DNA of 33,154 bases from the NCBI GenBank assembly GCA_023412455.1, contig JAEYNQ010000103.1, forward strand, positions 1 to 33,154, read 5' to 3'. The notes beneath the pieces are model-generated. The model was given only the letters and a program-made list of their open reading frames with translations. It made no database searches and was not told the origin of the DNA. Shown here piece after piece: positions 24,080 to 31,366 of this stretch (position 1 is its first letter; every line of letters starts with the position of its first letter). Both the position numbers and the translations under genes were made by a program. The stretch comes from Bacillota bacterium (GTDB taxonomy: Bacteria > Bacillota > Clostridia > Lachnospirales > Cellulosilyticaceae).

Positions 24080-24394
24080 TTAAAGCACCTCTGCTTTCGA
24101 TTTAAGCTCTGCAAGTTTATCTAGAGGAACACTTGAAAGCTTATCTGCCCCAAATTCGGACAGGAGTGTCTTAACTAGCGCTGTCTTACCATCTCTTGTT
24201 TTTACTGCTAATACAGCTCGTACATCTTCTATGGTTACTTTGGTTGCTACTTCATTAATAGCTTCTGTCTTCTCTGCTATTGCTTCATTAGGTTCACTAG
24301 TTATTTCTTGTGTAGCACCTACTAAACCTTGAAGATTATCTGCTAAGCTTTTTAAATCTTTAGCAATAGCTAAAATAAATTCTTTATTTCCCAT
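24080..24394 (-). CDS. Conserved phage early protein of unknown function
   Basis: A 104-aa protein. The N-terminal 35 residues are helical, the middle (about 35-55) is Glu/Ala/Thr-rich, and the C-terminal 50 residues carry the conserved part: I-E-D-V-R-A-V-L-A-V-K-T-R-D-G-K-T-A, K-T-L-L-S-E-F-G-A-D-K-L-S-S-V and a final K-A-E-V-L. Homologues occupy the same position before DUF2800 genes and are sometimes mislabelled as an rRNA biogenesis protein. AGGAGG lies 8 bases before ATG. Its stop directly abuts the DUF2800 start. Function unknown. Confidence 0.82.
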   Translation of the reverse strand: MGNKEFILAIAKDLKSLADNLQGLVGATQEITSEPNEAIAEKTEAINEVATKVTIEDVRAVLAVKTRDGKTALVKTLLSEFGADKLSSVPLDKLAELKSKAEVL

Positions 24395-24406
24395 AACTGC
24401 TACCTC

Positions 24407-24805
24407 CTACTTTAATAACTTGAGACCTTTAACAATTGCCTTATATTCACTATCTGCACGATCATCTACTGGGAGTGTTACGACATTTACACGATTCATT
24501 TCTTCATCATATAAACGAACGGGTAATTTTAACTCTTTAGCTTTTTCTAGCTCTAGCTTCATACCATCACTGATTGTAAATCCGAGTAACCAAACTTCAT
24601 CACAACTGTGCATTAACTCAAGCCCTAAAGAAATACCAAGCATTCTTTCATTTGGATTTTCCTCTTCAAGAAATGTTGGGAAATATAAGTGTGGCGCGAT
24701 TGGTACTACGCTACACTGTGTAGCTATTCTTGCATAACGCTTAGCCTTTTGAATGTTGCCTTCTACGTCACCTTTGTATGGTGAACAGATAAAAACTTTT
24801 TTCAT
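24407..24805 (-). CDS. Nucleoside 2-deoxyribosyltransferase-like protein (DUF7768/DUF4406 type)
   Basis: A 132-aa protein of the deoxyribosyltransferase-like fold. Features are V-F-I-C-S-P-Y-K-G-D near 4-13, A-P-H-L-Y-F-P near 38-44, and M-L-G-I-S-L-G-L-E-L-M-H-S-C-D-E-V-W-L-L-G followed by S-D-G-M-K-L-E-L. Relatives transfer or hydrolyse deoxyribose on nucleosides, so a nucleotide-salvage or anti-defence role is possible, but activity is not proven for phage forms. It is the first gene of the early operon, 35 bases downstream of a perfect palindrome (24834-24845) and 77 bp from the first 17-bp operator. Confidence 0.85.
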   Translation of the reverse strand: MKKVFICSPYKGDVEGNIQKAKRYARIATQCSVVPIAPHLYFPTFLEEENPNERMLGISLGLELMHSCDEVWLLGFTISDGMKLELEKAKELKLPVRLYDEEMNRVNVVTLPVDDRADSEYKAIVKGLKLLK

Positions 24806-24833
24806 ATATATAAATCCTTTCAGAGATTATTTA

Positions 24834-24845
24834 AGTTGGCCAACT
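24834..24845. promoter_or_regulatory. 12-bp perfect palindrome in the early leader
   Basis: AGTTGGCCAACT, fully self-complementary, about 29 bp upstream of the first early gene. It may be a protein-binding site or a small RNA stem in the leader. Confidence 0.4.
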
Positions 24846-24881
24846 CATGCCTCTATACTACTGCACTTTTTTAGATGCGTA

Positions 24882-24898
24882 TGGACATGGCATGTCCA
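24882..24898. promoter_or_regulatory. Operator-like element, copy 1
   Basis: TGGACATGGCATGTCCA: 8-bp perfect arms (TGGACATG/CATGTCCA) around one central base. An identical copy is at 25012-25028, 130 bp away. Flanks are also similar (A before, AAAA after). Placed between the immunity-type gene and the early operon, it is the best candidate for a repressor site. Confidence 0.72.
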
Positions 24899-24911
24899 AA
24901 AAATGGCACAA

Positions 24912-24968
24912 AAAAATAACCATCCTGCATATATAGGTATAATACCTTTTCGCAAAATGGCTATTTTT
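24912..24968. terminator. Probable bidirectional terminator or structured spacer
   Basis: AAAAATAACCAT (24912-24923) pairs with ATGGCTATTTTT (24957-24968) with one mismatch. A second dyad, AGGTAT-A-ATACCT (24935-24947), lies within the loop. A-rich and T-rich outer arms suit termination on both strands. It would separate the protease/HTH gene from the early operon. Confidence 0.5.
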
Positions 24969-24984
24969 GTACATATTCCTCAAT

Positions 24985-25013
24985 ATTATAATACAAATGC
25001 TAACTAGAAAATG
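24985..25013 (-). promoter_or_regulatory. Candidate early promoter
   Basis: On the minus strand a consensus -10 TATAAT (24985-24990) lies 17 bases from a poor -35. The upstream half overlaps operator copy 2 (25012-25028). A protein bound there could block or activate this promoter, and transcription would run towards the early operon through the structured spacer. Confidence 0.35.
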
Positions 25014-25028
25014 GACATGGCATGTCCA
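25012..25028. promoter_or_regulatory. Operator-like element, copy 2
   Basis: Identical to 24882-24898. It lies 19 bp after the stop of the protease/HTH gene and touches the -35 position of the TATAAT-bearing promoter. Confidence 0.72.
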
Positions 25029-25046
25029 AAAACTTTCGAAAAAATT

Positions 25047-26954
25047 TTAATTACTTGCACTTACTTTAATTTGTGCTAAACCTAACGCTTCTAACACCTC
25101 ATTACATTCATATATTGAATGCCCATTAAAACAATATATTAATTTTTTAAAAGCAACATGTTGAGGTGAATTGCCCAATACAAATCCTGCTTTCTTTAAA
25201 AGTTCCTCACACATAGCAGGTGTAAATTTCAACCCTATACATATGGCCATAACAGTATCTAATGAAGGGGTGTGAACTTCATTTTTCTTGAGACGATCAT
25301 AGGTTTTCTCAGACAAAAGGGTTTTTTGAGCAAATACAACTCTATTATATCCTTTTGCCTCTATGTATCTAAATGCTAATTGTGAAAATGATTCTCCTAT
25401 GGTTTCAATCTCTGCGCCTTCAGCAATAAATTCTGTATGGAACCTTTTTAACTCTTCAGAACGATTAAAGAGTTCCATATTATGTTTCTCTTCATGAAAC
25501 TGTGGCACTCGGTTATAATCTTTGGTTGCCTTTCTATACATTACTGTATCTTTATAGACAACTATGTCTGTTTGCGCTGCATCATCAATTGTTAGATTAA
25601 AAATCAAGCAACATTCATCTACATGATTTCTTGCATATTCAGTTAGTTCTAATACCCCATCCTCTGTTACTCTAATATATGATGGATTATTAATAACATA
25701 GTGCCCATCAACATATACAAAGTTTCCACTATTGATATACCTTCTAAACTCTTTATTGCTAAAATATTCGAAGAAGGCATCACTTAAGCTAATGGAATAA
25801 GTCTGATCTTTATTCAATGACTCATTTGCAAAACCATAATTATTGACATAATGGTCATCTACATAAGTGTATACCCCTTCTACCTCCATATATCCTAAAT
25901 CCATCATCCTAATTTTTGCAGCAACTTTAGATACACCGAAGAACTCTGCCAGTTCAAACAAAACATTGCTCCACATCTCTATTCTAGTACTAGGTTTAAG
26001 AATCTGCTTATTCTTTTGTATGAGCTCCTCAATTTTTAGCTTAGTAGTTGATGCAGGCATTAAAATTCTAGGTGTTATACCATTTGCTTGCCATTCCATC
26101 CAATCTTCCGGCTCCCACTGCTTTTGCCTCTTGGTACTCTCATTAACACGACACCTAATAAGATTGGCTTTGGGGTTATATAACTTCTCTAATTCATGAT
26201 ACTTTTTATGCTTGTACCAGTGAAAACACTCATGAATAATAGTGTTGTTCATACAACCAACATTTCTTAAAAAGTATATATGTGGATCTACTAGAATTGT
26301 TCCTCTATTAACTTCTAAAGGGATATAATCTTTTAAATCCTCATCGAAATACTCTGTCACACAATCAGAAAAATAAATCTGACCAAATAAAGTAAAATGT
26401 TTTGTAAGCCTAACCTCTTTAATTGTTAAGCCTAACCTTGATGCCACTTCTGAAGTAGGTATTGGCATAGGTGCTAGTAGTGCCTCTGGAAATACCTCTT
26501 GTAAAAACTCCTCAGCCACTTTGTCAAAGTTGTCCTTACTTATATACGGAACCAAGCTATCTGATAGCATAGCTTTTTTATTGTTATCATAAGAGCTATA
26601 TAATGTAACCCTATTAACCTGAAAGCTTTGTATACCATCATTTAGCTGAATCGAACACGAAACTCTAAGCCATTGATTTGTGCTATCGCTTTCCCTATTT
26701 CTTCTTATGGTTTCAAAGATTTCTATTTCAGCTTCAACAACTACATCCACTAAAATTTCATTTTCACTAGAATCATTAATACTTATATTTTTAATATCAA
26801 TATCACCTAATGTAGCTTCTTCTACTCTTTTTACTACTGAGGAATTACTCTTAATCCTAGAGGGATTATCGTCAATAAAAGATGAAATAGCATTATAAAT
26901 ATCATCATAGTAGTTATTATCAAGTACCTGTTTAAAAGAACGTATCTCCGCCAT
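25047..26954 (-). CDS. ImmA/IrrE-type metalloprotease with C-terminal HTH
   Basis: A 635-aa protein. Residues 1-170 are an unrecognised, acidic beta-rich region. Residues about 170-330 contain an ImmA/IrrE-like zinc protease: H-E-C-F-H (His241, Glu242, His245) and a third ligand in E-W-Q-A-N-G-I (Glu287). Residues 330-520 are unassigned. Residues 522-591 form an XRE-like HTH (L-S-E-K-T-Y-D-R-L-K-K-N, then P-S-L-D-T-V-M-A-I-C-I-G-L). The GGGGGC site precedes the ATG. ImmA-type proteases cleave phage or element repressors. Here protease and HTH are one chain, next to the early control region, so it could be the immunity regulator or part of the neighbouring defence cassette. Confidence 0.85.
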   Translation of the reverse strand: MAEIRSFKQVLDNNYYDDIYNAISSFIDDNPSRIKSNSSVVKRVEEATLGDIDIKNISINDSSENEILVDVVVEAEIEIFETIRRNRESDSTNQWLRVSCSIQLNDGIQSFQVNRVTLYSSYDNNKKAMLSDSLVPYISKDNFDKVAEEFLQEVFPEALLAPMPIPTSEVASRLGLTIKEVRLTKHFTLFGQIYFSDCVTEYFDEDLKDYIPLEVNRGTILVDPHIYFLRNVGCMNNTIIHECFHWYKHKKYHELEKLYNPKANLIRCRVNESTKRQKQWEPEDWMEWQANGITPRILMPASTTKLKIEELIQKNKQILKPSTRIEMWSNVLFELAEFFGVSKVAAKIRMMDLGYMEVEGVYTYVDDHYVNNYGFANESLNKDQTYSISLSDAFFEYFSNKEFRRYINSGNFVYVDGHYVINNPSYIRVTEDGVLELTEYARNHVDECCLIFNLTIDDAAQTDIVVYKDTVMYRKATKDYNRVPQFHEEKHNMELFNRSEELKRFHTEFIAEGAEIETIGESFSQLAFRYIEAKGYNRVVFAQKTLLSEKTYDRLKKNEVHTPSLDTVMAICIGLKFTPAMCEELLKKAGFVLGNSPQHVAFKKLIYCFNGHSIYECNEVLEALGLAQIKVSASN

Positions 26955-27003
26955 ACGAGCCCCCTAAGTAATTGTATTTTAGTAATCTTTACTAGCTAAC
27001 ATA

Positions 27004-27020
27004 CTGTAGCTATTCTACAG
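27004..27020. repeat. Short inverted repeat at the end of the McrC-like gene
   Basis: CTGTAG (27004-27009) and CTACAG (27015-27020) around CTATT, overlapping the stop of the McrC-like gene. No T-run follows. It could be a weak RNA stem or a protein site upstream of the protease/HTH gene. Confidence 0.35.
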
Positions 27021-28389
27021 GAATTACTTTATTTAAAATTGAAATTAGTAGACTTTTTGACTCCTTTATATCTTTACTAAAGGCAAAAGGAACTTTTAAT
27101 ATTTCAAGCGGTATCTTCACTGGATGTATACTGTCATCTAACTTGATATCATATCGAATCTGTATAGTTTCAGGCTCTTCACCCTTATGTAATGGATAGA
27201 TAAGGAACAGTTTTTTAGCCCCTCGTTTAGCAGCATATACTGCCATCTGTTTCATATCATTATCACTTATACCAAGCTTTTTATTTTCTTTAACCTTTTC
27301 AAAACGGTCTATTTCTTTGTATTTTGTATCTAGTATTACAATCATATCCTCAGTTTCAACTAAAATATCTTCTCTAAGTAAAAATGCACTTCCTAAAATC
27401 TCCCCATCAACTACAAGGTCAGCTAAATATTGGTCACTGGATTGAGTTTTTACTTTAGCAATACCTCCTAACATTTCTTGTAAAAAACCACCTATGAAAC
27501 CTTCAAATAATATTTCTGCAGGAAATAGAAAACAAAATGCTTCTGTTGCTCCCATATCATAAGAACTCACTTTATTAAATAAAAACATTTTACTCATACT
27601 AAGGATAATCCTATAATTTTTATTTAACATACTAAGATGAACATTATCACAATCATACGGTGTGCAATTTGCAGTAGTTACATCTGCTAATTTCATTAAA
27701 ATATTTCGTATAATATTTTTATTGCTTGGTTGCTGGGTTATTCCACTAAGTAATAAGCAAGTAGATTTTATAATTCTATTTAGCATATTATCGAAAATAA
27801 AACTGGAGTATTCGTAATTAAGTTGATGGTACATACCACTAGGATATTTTCTAATTGCATAATCTTTAAAATCTATCTTTCCTTTTACAAAACTTCCTGT
27901 CTCTACTATATCTTCATAACGATAATATCGTTGCTTCTCGATAGCAGATTTAACATAGTGAACATAAATGGTAATAAATAATTCGAGCAGATTTTCCATT
28001 TGTGTTAATTCACCCTTCATAGATACAAATGGGAAATTTAACTTATCACAATATCCTAACCATATAACAAGGTTACTTACAAGGTCTTCAAGTTCTAAGT
28101 CCTCTGTATCATAATCATCCTCATCATATTTAAATACCTTAGGAAAGATATTTAATTGCTCACCTTTAAAAATAATAGTTCCAATGTAATTTTGAAGCTT
28201 TATACCATCTTTCTTATCAAAATCAATAAATTGTTGACGACTAGTAATATGTCCATCCGAATAAAAAATAGAACGTTGTTCCCAGTTATGTTGCAGAAAT
28301 TTTTCTAGTTGCTCTAACGTGCCTTCTTCCTGCCAAGCTATAGGCAACTTTTGAGTTTTTATTTTTTTATGCTCAAAGCTATTAATCAT
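27010..28389 (-). CDS. McrC-like restriction nuclease subunit (BsuMI/LlaJI-type)
   Basis: A 459-aa protein of the McrC family. The PD-(D/E)xK nuclease is visible as L-R-E-D-I-L-V (Asp341) and V-I-L-D-T-K-Y-K (Asp354, Lys356). The N-terminal part (residues about 20-75) matches the McrC fold with Y-I-G-T-I-I-F-K-G-E-Q-L-N-I-F-P. In McrBC-like enzymes this subunit cuts DNA when driven by the McrB AAA+ ring. It starts 3 bp after the McrB-like gene, with AGAGGAAG about 9 bases before ATG. The presence of two methylases upstream points to a BsuMI/LlaJI-like role rather than modification-dependent restriction. Confidence 0.9.
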   Translation of the reverse strand: MINSFEHKKIKTQKLPIAWQEEGTLEQLEKFLQHNWEQRSIFYSDGHITSRQQFIDFDKKDGIKLQNYIGTIIFKGEQLNIFPKVFKYDEDDYDTEDLELEDLVSNLVIWLGYCDKLNFPFVSMKGELTQMENLLELFITIYVHYVKSAIEKQRYYRYEDIVETGSFVKGKIDFKDYAIRKYPSGMYHQLNYEYSSFIFDNMLNRIIKSTCLLLSGITQQPSNKNIIRNILMKLADVTTANCTPYDCDNVHLSMLNKNYRIILSMSKMFLFNKVSSYDMGATEAFCFLFPAEILFEGFIGGFLQEMLGGIAKVKTQSSDQYLADLVVDGEILGSAFLLREDILVETEDMIVILDTKYKEIDRFEKVKENKKLGISDNDMKQMAVYAAKRGAKKLFLIYPLHKGEEPETIQIRYDIKLDDSIHPVKIPLEILKVPFAFSKDIKESKSLLISILNKVIPVE

Positions 28390-28392
28390 CTA

Positions 28393-29463
28393 TTAGCACT
28401 TCCTCTGGATTCTTATTCTACCTTTATATTGGCTATCAATTTCATAGTCTGTATTCTCAAGACATTGTAATGCTTTTTTTACTTTTGCTTCATCATCATA
28501 AAAATACTCATACAAAAGAGGTACAATATTTTGATTCATAATATCCTTAAGTTTTTCAACAGATTTATTCATAAAAAATGCATGTCCAATTAATAAGTCT
28601 GTACTACCTAACTCTTTTTTTAGATAAGTATTAAGTGTACTAAGTACTTTATGTAGCACTTCATCTTCTACCAATGCTTCATTTGGTGCCATTTCAACAA
28701 AATCAAATCTTCTACGTAATGCGGTATCAATAAGCGAAATAGATTTATCTGCAGAATTCATAGTTCCTATAATATATAGATTATTAGGTACTGTAAAAAC
28801 ATCCCCTAGAGGTAATGTAACTGACAGCTGATTTAGTTCACCACAACGCTTATCATCCTCAATAAGAGTAATTAATTCCCCAAACACCTTAGATATATTA
28901 CCACGATTTATTTCATCTATAATAATGACATAGTTATTTTCAGGATCTCTTAAGGCTTTGTCTGCAATCTTTTTAAAGGCACCATCTACCTTTTTAAAGC
29001 TTATTGTGTCTCCTTTTGAATCCGGTCTAATTCCTTGTATAAACTCCTCATAACCATAGCTTTGATGAAAAGTAGTAAATGTAATTTTACCAATGTTAAC
29101 AAATGATTGGTATTTCTCCATTAATGCTCTGCGCTCATCGTTAGTTTTAGAGACATTATCTATTTCACGTCTTTCAATTATCGCTAGAGCATATTCAGCT
29201 GTAGAGTATGTCTTACCCGTACCAGGTGCACCATAAATAATTTGGTTTAAAGGATGTGTTAAATCGGTTCTTGGTCTTCTATTTACTACTTCATTTGTCA
29301 CACTGATTTCTTCTATAGTATCCTGCATTTGGTTTTGATATACTTCCACCTCTTTATTAACTGCTTCTATTTCCTTTTTAGGTTCAGTAATGTGTAAAAG
29401 ATTACTAATTTCATCCAGCTTTCCACCAATACTTACATTAATATTCCTATCAATATTACTCAT
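28393..29463 (-). CDS. McrB-like AAA+ restriction motor (BsuMI/LlaJI-type)
   Basis: A 356-aa AAA+ protein. Walker A is G-A-P-G-T-G-K-T (78-85), Walker B I-I-I-D-E-I-N-R (180-187). The McrB signature is present as M-N-S-A-D-K-S (235-241), followed by D-T-A-L-R-R-R-F-D-F. The N-terminal 70 residues are helical and charged. They are too short for the DNA-recognition domain of Escherichia coli McrB or LlaJI R1, so target recognition is probably supplied by another subunit, plausibly the 268-aa upstream protein. The start overlaps that gene by 8 bp, with AAGGAGGGG 7 bases upstream. It likely powers the McrC-like nuclease using GTP or ATP. Confidence 0.9.
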   Translation of the reverse strand: MSNIDRNINVSIGGKLDEISNLLHITEPKKEIEAVNKEVEVYQNQMQDTIEEISVTNEVVNRRPRTDLTHPLNQIIYGAPGTGKTYSTAEYALAIIERREIDNVSKTNDERRALMEKYQSFVNIGKITFTTFHQSYGYEEFIQGIRPDSKGDTISFKKVDGAFKKIADKALRDPENNYVIIIDEINRGNISKVFGELITLIEDDKRCGELNQLSVTLPLGDVFTVPNNLYIIGTMNSADKSISLIDTALRRRFDFVEMAPNEALVEDEVLHKVLSTLNTYLKKELGSTDLLIGHAFFMNKSVEKLKDIMNQNIVPLLYEYFYDDEAKVKKALQCLENTDYEIDSQYKGRIRIQRKC

Positions 29464-30262
29464 CTATTGTCCCCTCCTTAATTAAATTATCTGCTAACTC
29501 ATGTCTATCACTAGGAAGTATATAATAGTTATTGTCTTTTACAACAATCCCTCCTTGTTGCAATGTATTAAGAATATATGAATAAGCTGTTAAATATTTT
29601 ATGCCTCCAATTCTTCTGCCAGAGTTTTCTGATTGCTTGGAATCTGTATCATCTCGAATACTCACTTGTATATCTATCATTAGTTCATTTTTTCTATATG
29701 CCTCTACATTAGATGTCATATTTTCTAAATAGTTTTTTTGATCTAGTTGTTTTTCATATAACAAATACCCAAACTCTACCTTATTAATCTTACTAAATTT
29801 TCTTAAGAATTTAAGGCATGCTATATACTCCTGGGTATAGTTGCTATCAGGTACCTTTAGTAATCTTACTACTCCTGAAACTATAATCTGTTCTTTTACT
29901 TGATTGAGTTTTTGTCTTGCTTCCTTTTTCGCTTCTAAAGTTGCATCTGCTTCTTCTATCATTTCAATTGCCTCTAATGTTTTTACATAAGCTAACCCTC
30001 TATCAGTAAAAAATGTGCTATACCTTAGCTTTTTACCTGCATCATAAGAAATAAAACCACAGTTTTTTAAAAAAGGATAAATATTCCTTGCATTATTATC
30101 GTTAACACCTTTTTCTCTTTCTAGTTCACGCCTAAATTCTCTAAATGGTTTAATGTCATTCTGATGTTCATTAATCCATTCATTACACTTCATAATAACG
30201 CTATTAGTATTATCTGTGAAACTAGCTCCTGGTGAGGAACAATTCCCAATAGTTATTTTCAT
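29456..30262 (-). CDS. Restriction-associated protein of unknown family (R.BsuMIA position)
   Basis: A 268-aa protein I do not recognise by motif. Residues 20-80 resemble a winged-helix-like start (W-I-N-E-H-Q-N-D, then R-E-F-R-R-E-L-E-R-E-K-G, then F-F-T-D-R-G-L-A-Y). Residues 90-125 are a coiled-coil-like, Glu/Lys-rich stretch. The C-terminal region, with I-K-Y-L-T-A-Y-S-Y-I-L-N-T-L, may be a second helical DNA-binding segment. By position it matches the first restriction gene of the BsuMI cluster (ydiR), which precedes the McrB-like and McrC-like genes. I infer it may supply target recognition. AAGGGGAG precedes the ATG by 6 bases. Confidence 0.68.
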   Translation of the reverse strand: MKITIGNCSSPGASFTDNTNSVIMKCNEWINEHQNDIKPFREFRRELEREKGVNDNNARNIYPFLKNCGFISYDAGKKLRYSTFFTDRGLAYVKTLEAIEMIEEADATLEAKKEARQKLNQVKEQIIVSGVVRLLKVPDSNYTQEYIACLKFLRKFSKINKVEFGYLLYEKQLDQKNYLENMTSNVEAYRKNELMIDIQVSIRDDTDSKQSENSGRRIGGIKYLTAYSYILNTLQQGGIVVKDNNYYILPSDRHELADNLIKEGTIDE

Positions 30263-30293
30263 ATCTATCTCCCCTTGTGGTAATTGTATTTTA

Positions 30294-30309
30294 TCAATAA
30301 TATTATTGA
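30294..30309. promoter_or_regulatory. 16-bp perfect palindrome between methylase and restriction genes
   Basis: TCAATAATATTATTGA is fully self-complementary. It lies in the 72-bp gap between the second methylase and the first restriction gene, the largest gap in the cassette. A TAAAAT -10-like element follows on the minus strand. This suits an operator that controls restriction separately from methylation. Confidence 0.5.
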
Positions 30310-30334
30310 AAAATAACTCATTTCTCGTTTTTAA

Positions 30335-31366
30335 TTATTTCATATGTTGCCTTATAGCTTTGGCAATTTCATATGCTAATAATGGTGGTACTGCATTACC
30401 AATTTGCTTGTATTGACTAGTTTTTGAACCTAATACTTCAAATTCATCTGAGAATGATTGTATTCTGGCACTTTCCCTTACTGAAGGAATCCTATTTTCC
30501 TTATAATGAAAATAATTTCTGTGTCCTGTATCAATCGTATTAGATGGGCCAGTACTTAACATTCTTTGAAATGCCTTATTATACTTTCTAATGTTCCAAT
30601 ACTCTTCTGGTAAATCAGATATCTTACCTCCATCTTTAATCATTCCAATTATTTCTTTTGTTTGTTCAGTATGGTTTGTACCTTCATGATTAAGTACTTT
30701 ATTACTCTTAGCTCTCATCAATTTTTGATAGTCATTTTGTGGCAAACAACTATATTCGTCAGAACTACTTTCTTCTAAAGATGGTAAATCACCTAATGCT
30801 TCTTTTGTAGATACAACATAATCCTTTTCTAGTGGAAATTGAAAACCCTTATTTTTCATTCCAACAAAAAATACTCGATATCTATTTTGAGGTACTCCGT
30901 AGTTAGCTGCATTTAAAACCTTAAATTCCACATAATAACCAAGATTTTGAAATCTATTGATAATATCTTCTTTAAAGGCTCCCCCACTTAATGTTATTAG
31001 TCCTTTCACATTTTCAATAACAAAAAATTCAGGATTTACTTTTTCAACAACTCTACAATATTCTAGATATAGATGGTTTCTAGGATCATTTACATCTCTC
31101 GTCCCAACAGTACTATATCCTTGACACGGGGGCCCCCCAATAACTCCTACAATTTCATTTTTTTCAACTAGTTCATCTAGAAACTCATCAGTAAGGTTAT
31201 GGATATCTTCACATATAGCAACTGGACTCTTATGATTATGGTTATAAGTTTTTACTGCATCTTGCCACATATCTATTGCTATTTCAATATCAAATCCAGC
31301 CATTTCAAATCCTCTACTCAGTCCTCCACATCCACAAAATAGGTCTATAATTTTATTTTTCATCAT
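30335..31366 (-). CDS. DNA C5-cytosine methyltransferase 2 of the restriction cassette
   Basis: A 343-aa m5C methyltransferase. Motif I is D-L-F-C-G-C-G-G-L near 8-16, the catalytic motif IV G-G-P-P-C-Q-G-Y (Cys81), motif VI F-V-I-E-N-V-K-G, motif VIII P-Q-N-R-Y-R-V-F. The C-terminal motifs are I-P-S-V-R-E-S-A-R-I-Q-S-F and Q-I-G-N-A-V-P-P. ATG at 31366 has AAAGGAG 9 bases upstream; the TTG at 31372 is less likely. It overlaps the first methylase by 14 bp. It is similar to that enzyme throughout, including the recognition region, so the two may modify the two strands or cytosines of one site. Confidence 0.94.
   Translation of the reverse strand: MMKNKIIDLFCGCGGLSRGFEMAGFDIEIAIDMWQDAVKTYNHNHKSPVAICEDIHNLTDEFLDELVEKNEIVGVIGGPPCQGYSTVGTRDVNDPRNHLYLEYCRVVEKVNPEFFVIENVKGLITLSGGAFKEDIINRFQNLGYYVEFKVLNAANYGVPQNRYRVFFVGMKNKGFQFPLEKDYVVSTKEALGDLPSLEESSSDEYSCLPQNDYQKLMRAKSNKVLNHEGTNHTEQTKEIIGMIKDGGKISDLPEEYWNIRKYNKAFQRMLSTGPSNTIDTGHRNYFHYKENRIPSVRESARIQSFSDEFEVLGSKTSQYKQIGNAVPPLLAYEIAKAIRQHMK

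Noticed and set aside
27010..29463. Pure type IV McrBC (methylation-dependent) restriction system
   Set aside because: The two methylase genes, the controller gene and the extra 268-aa gene in the same operon fit a BsuMI/LlaJI-type system better, and the McrB-like protein lacks an N-terminal recognition domain.
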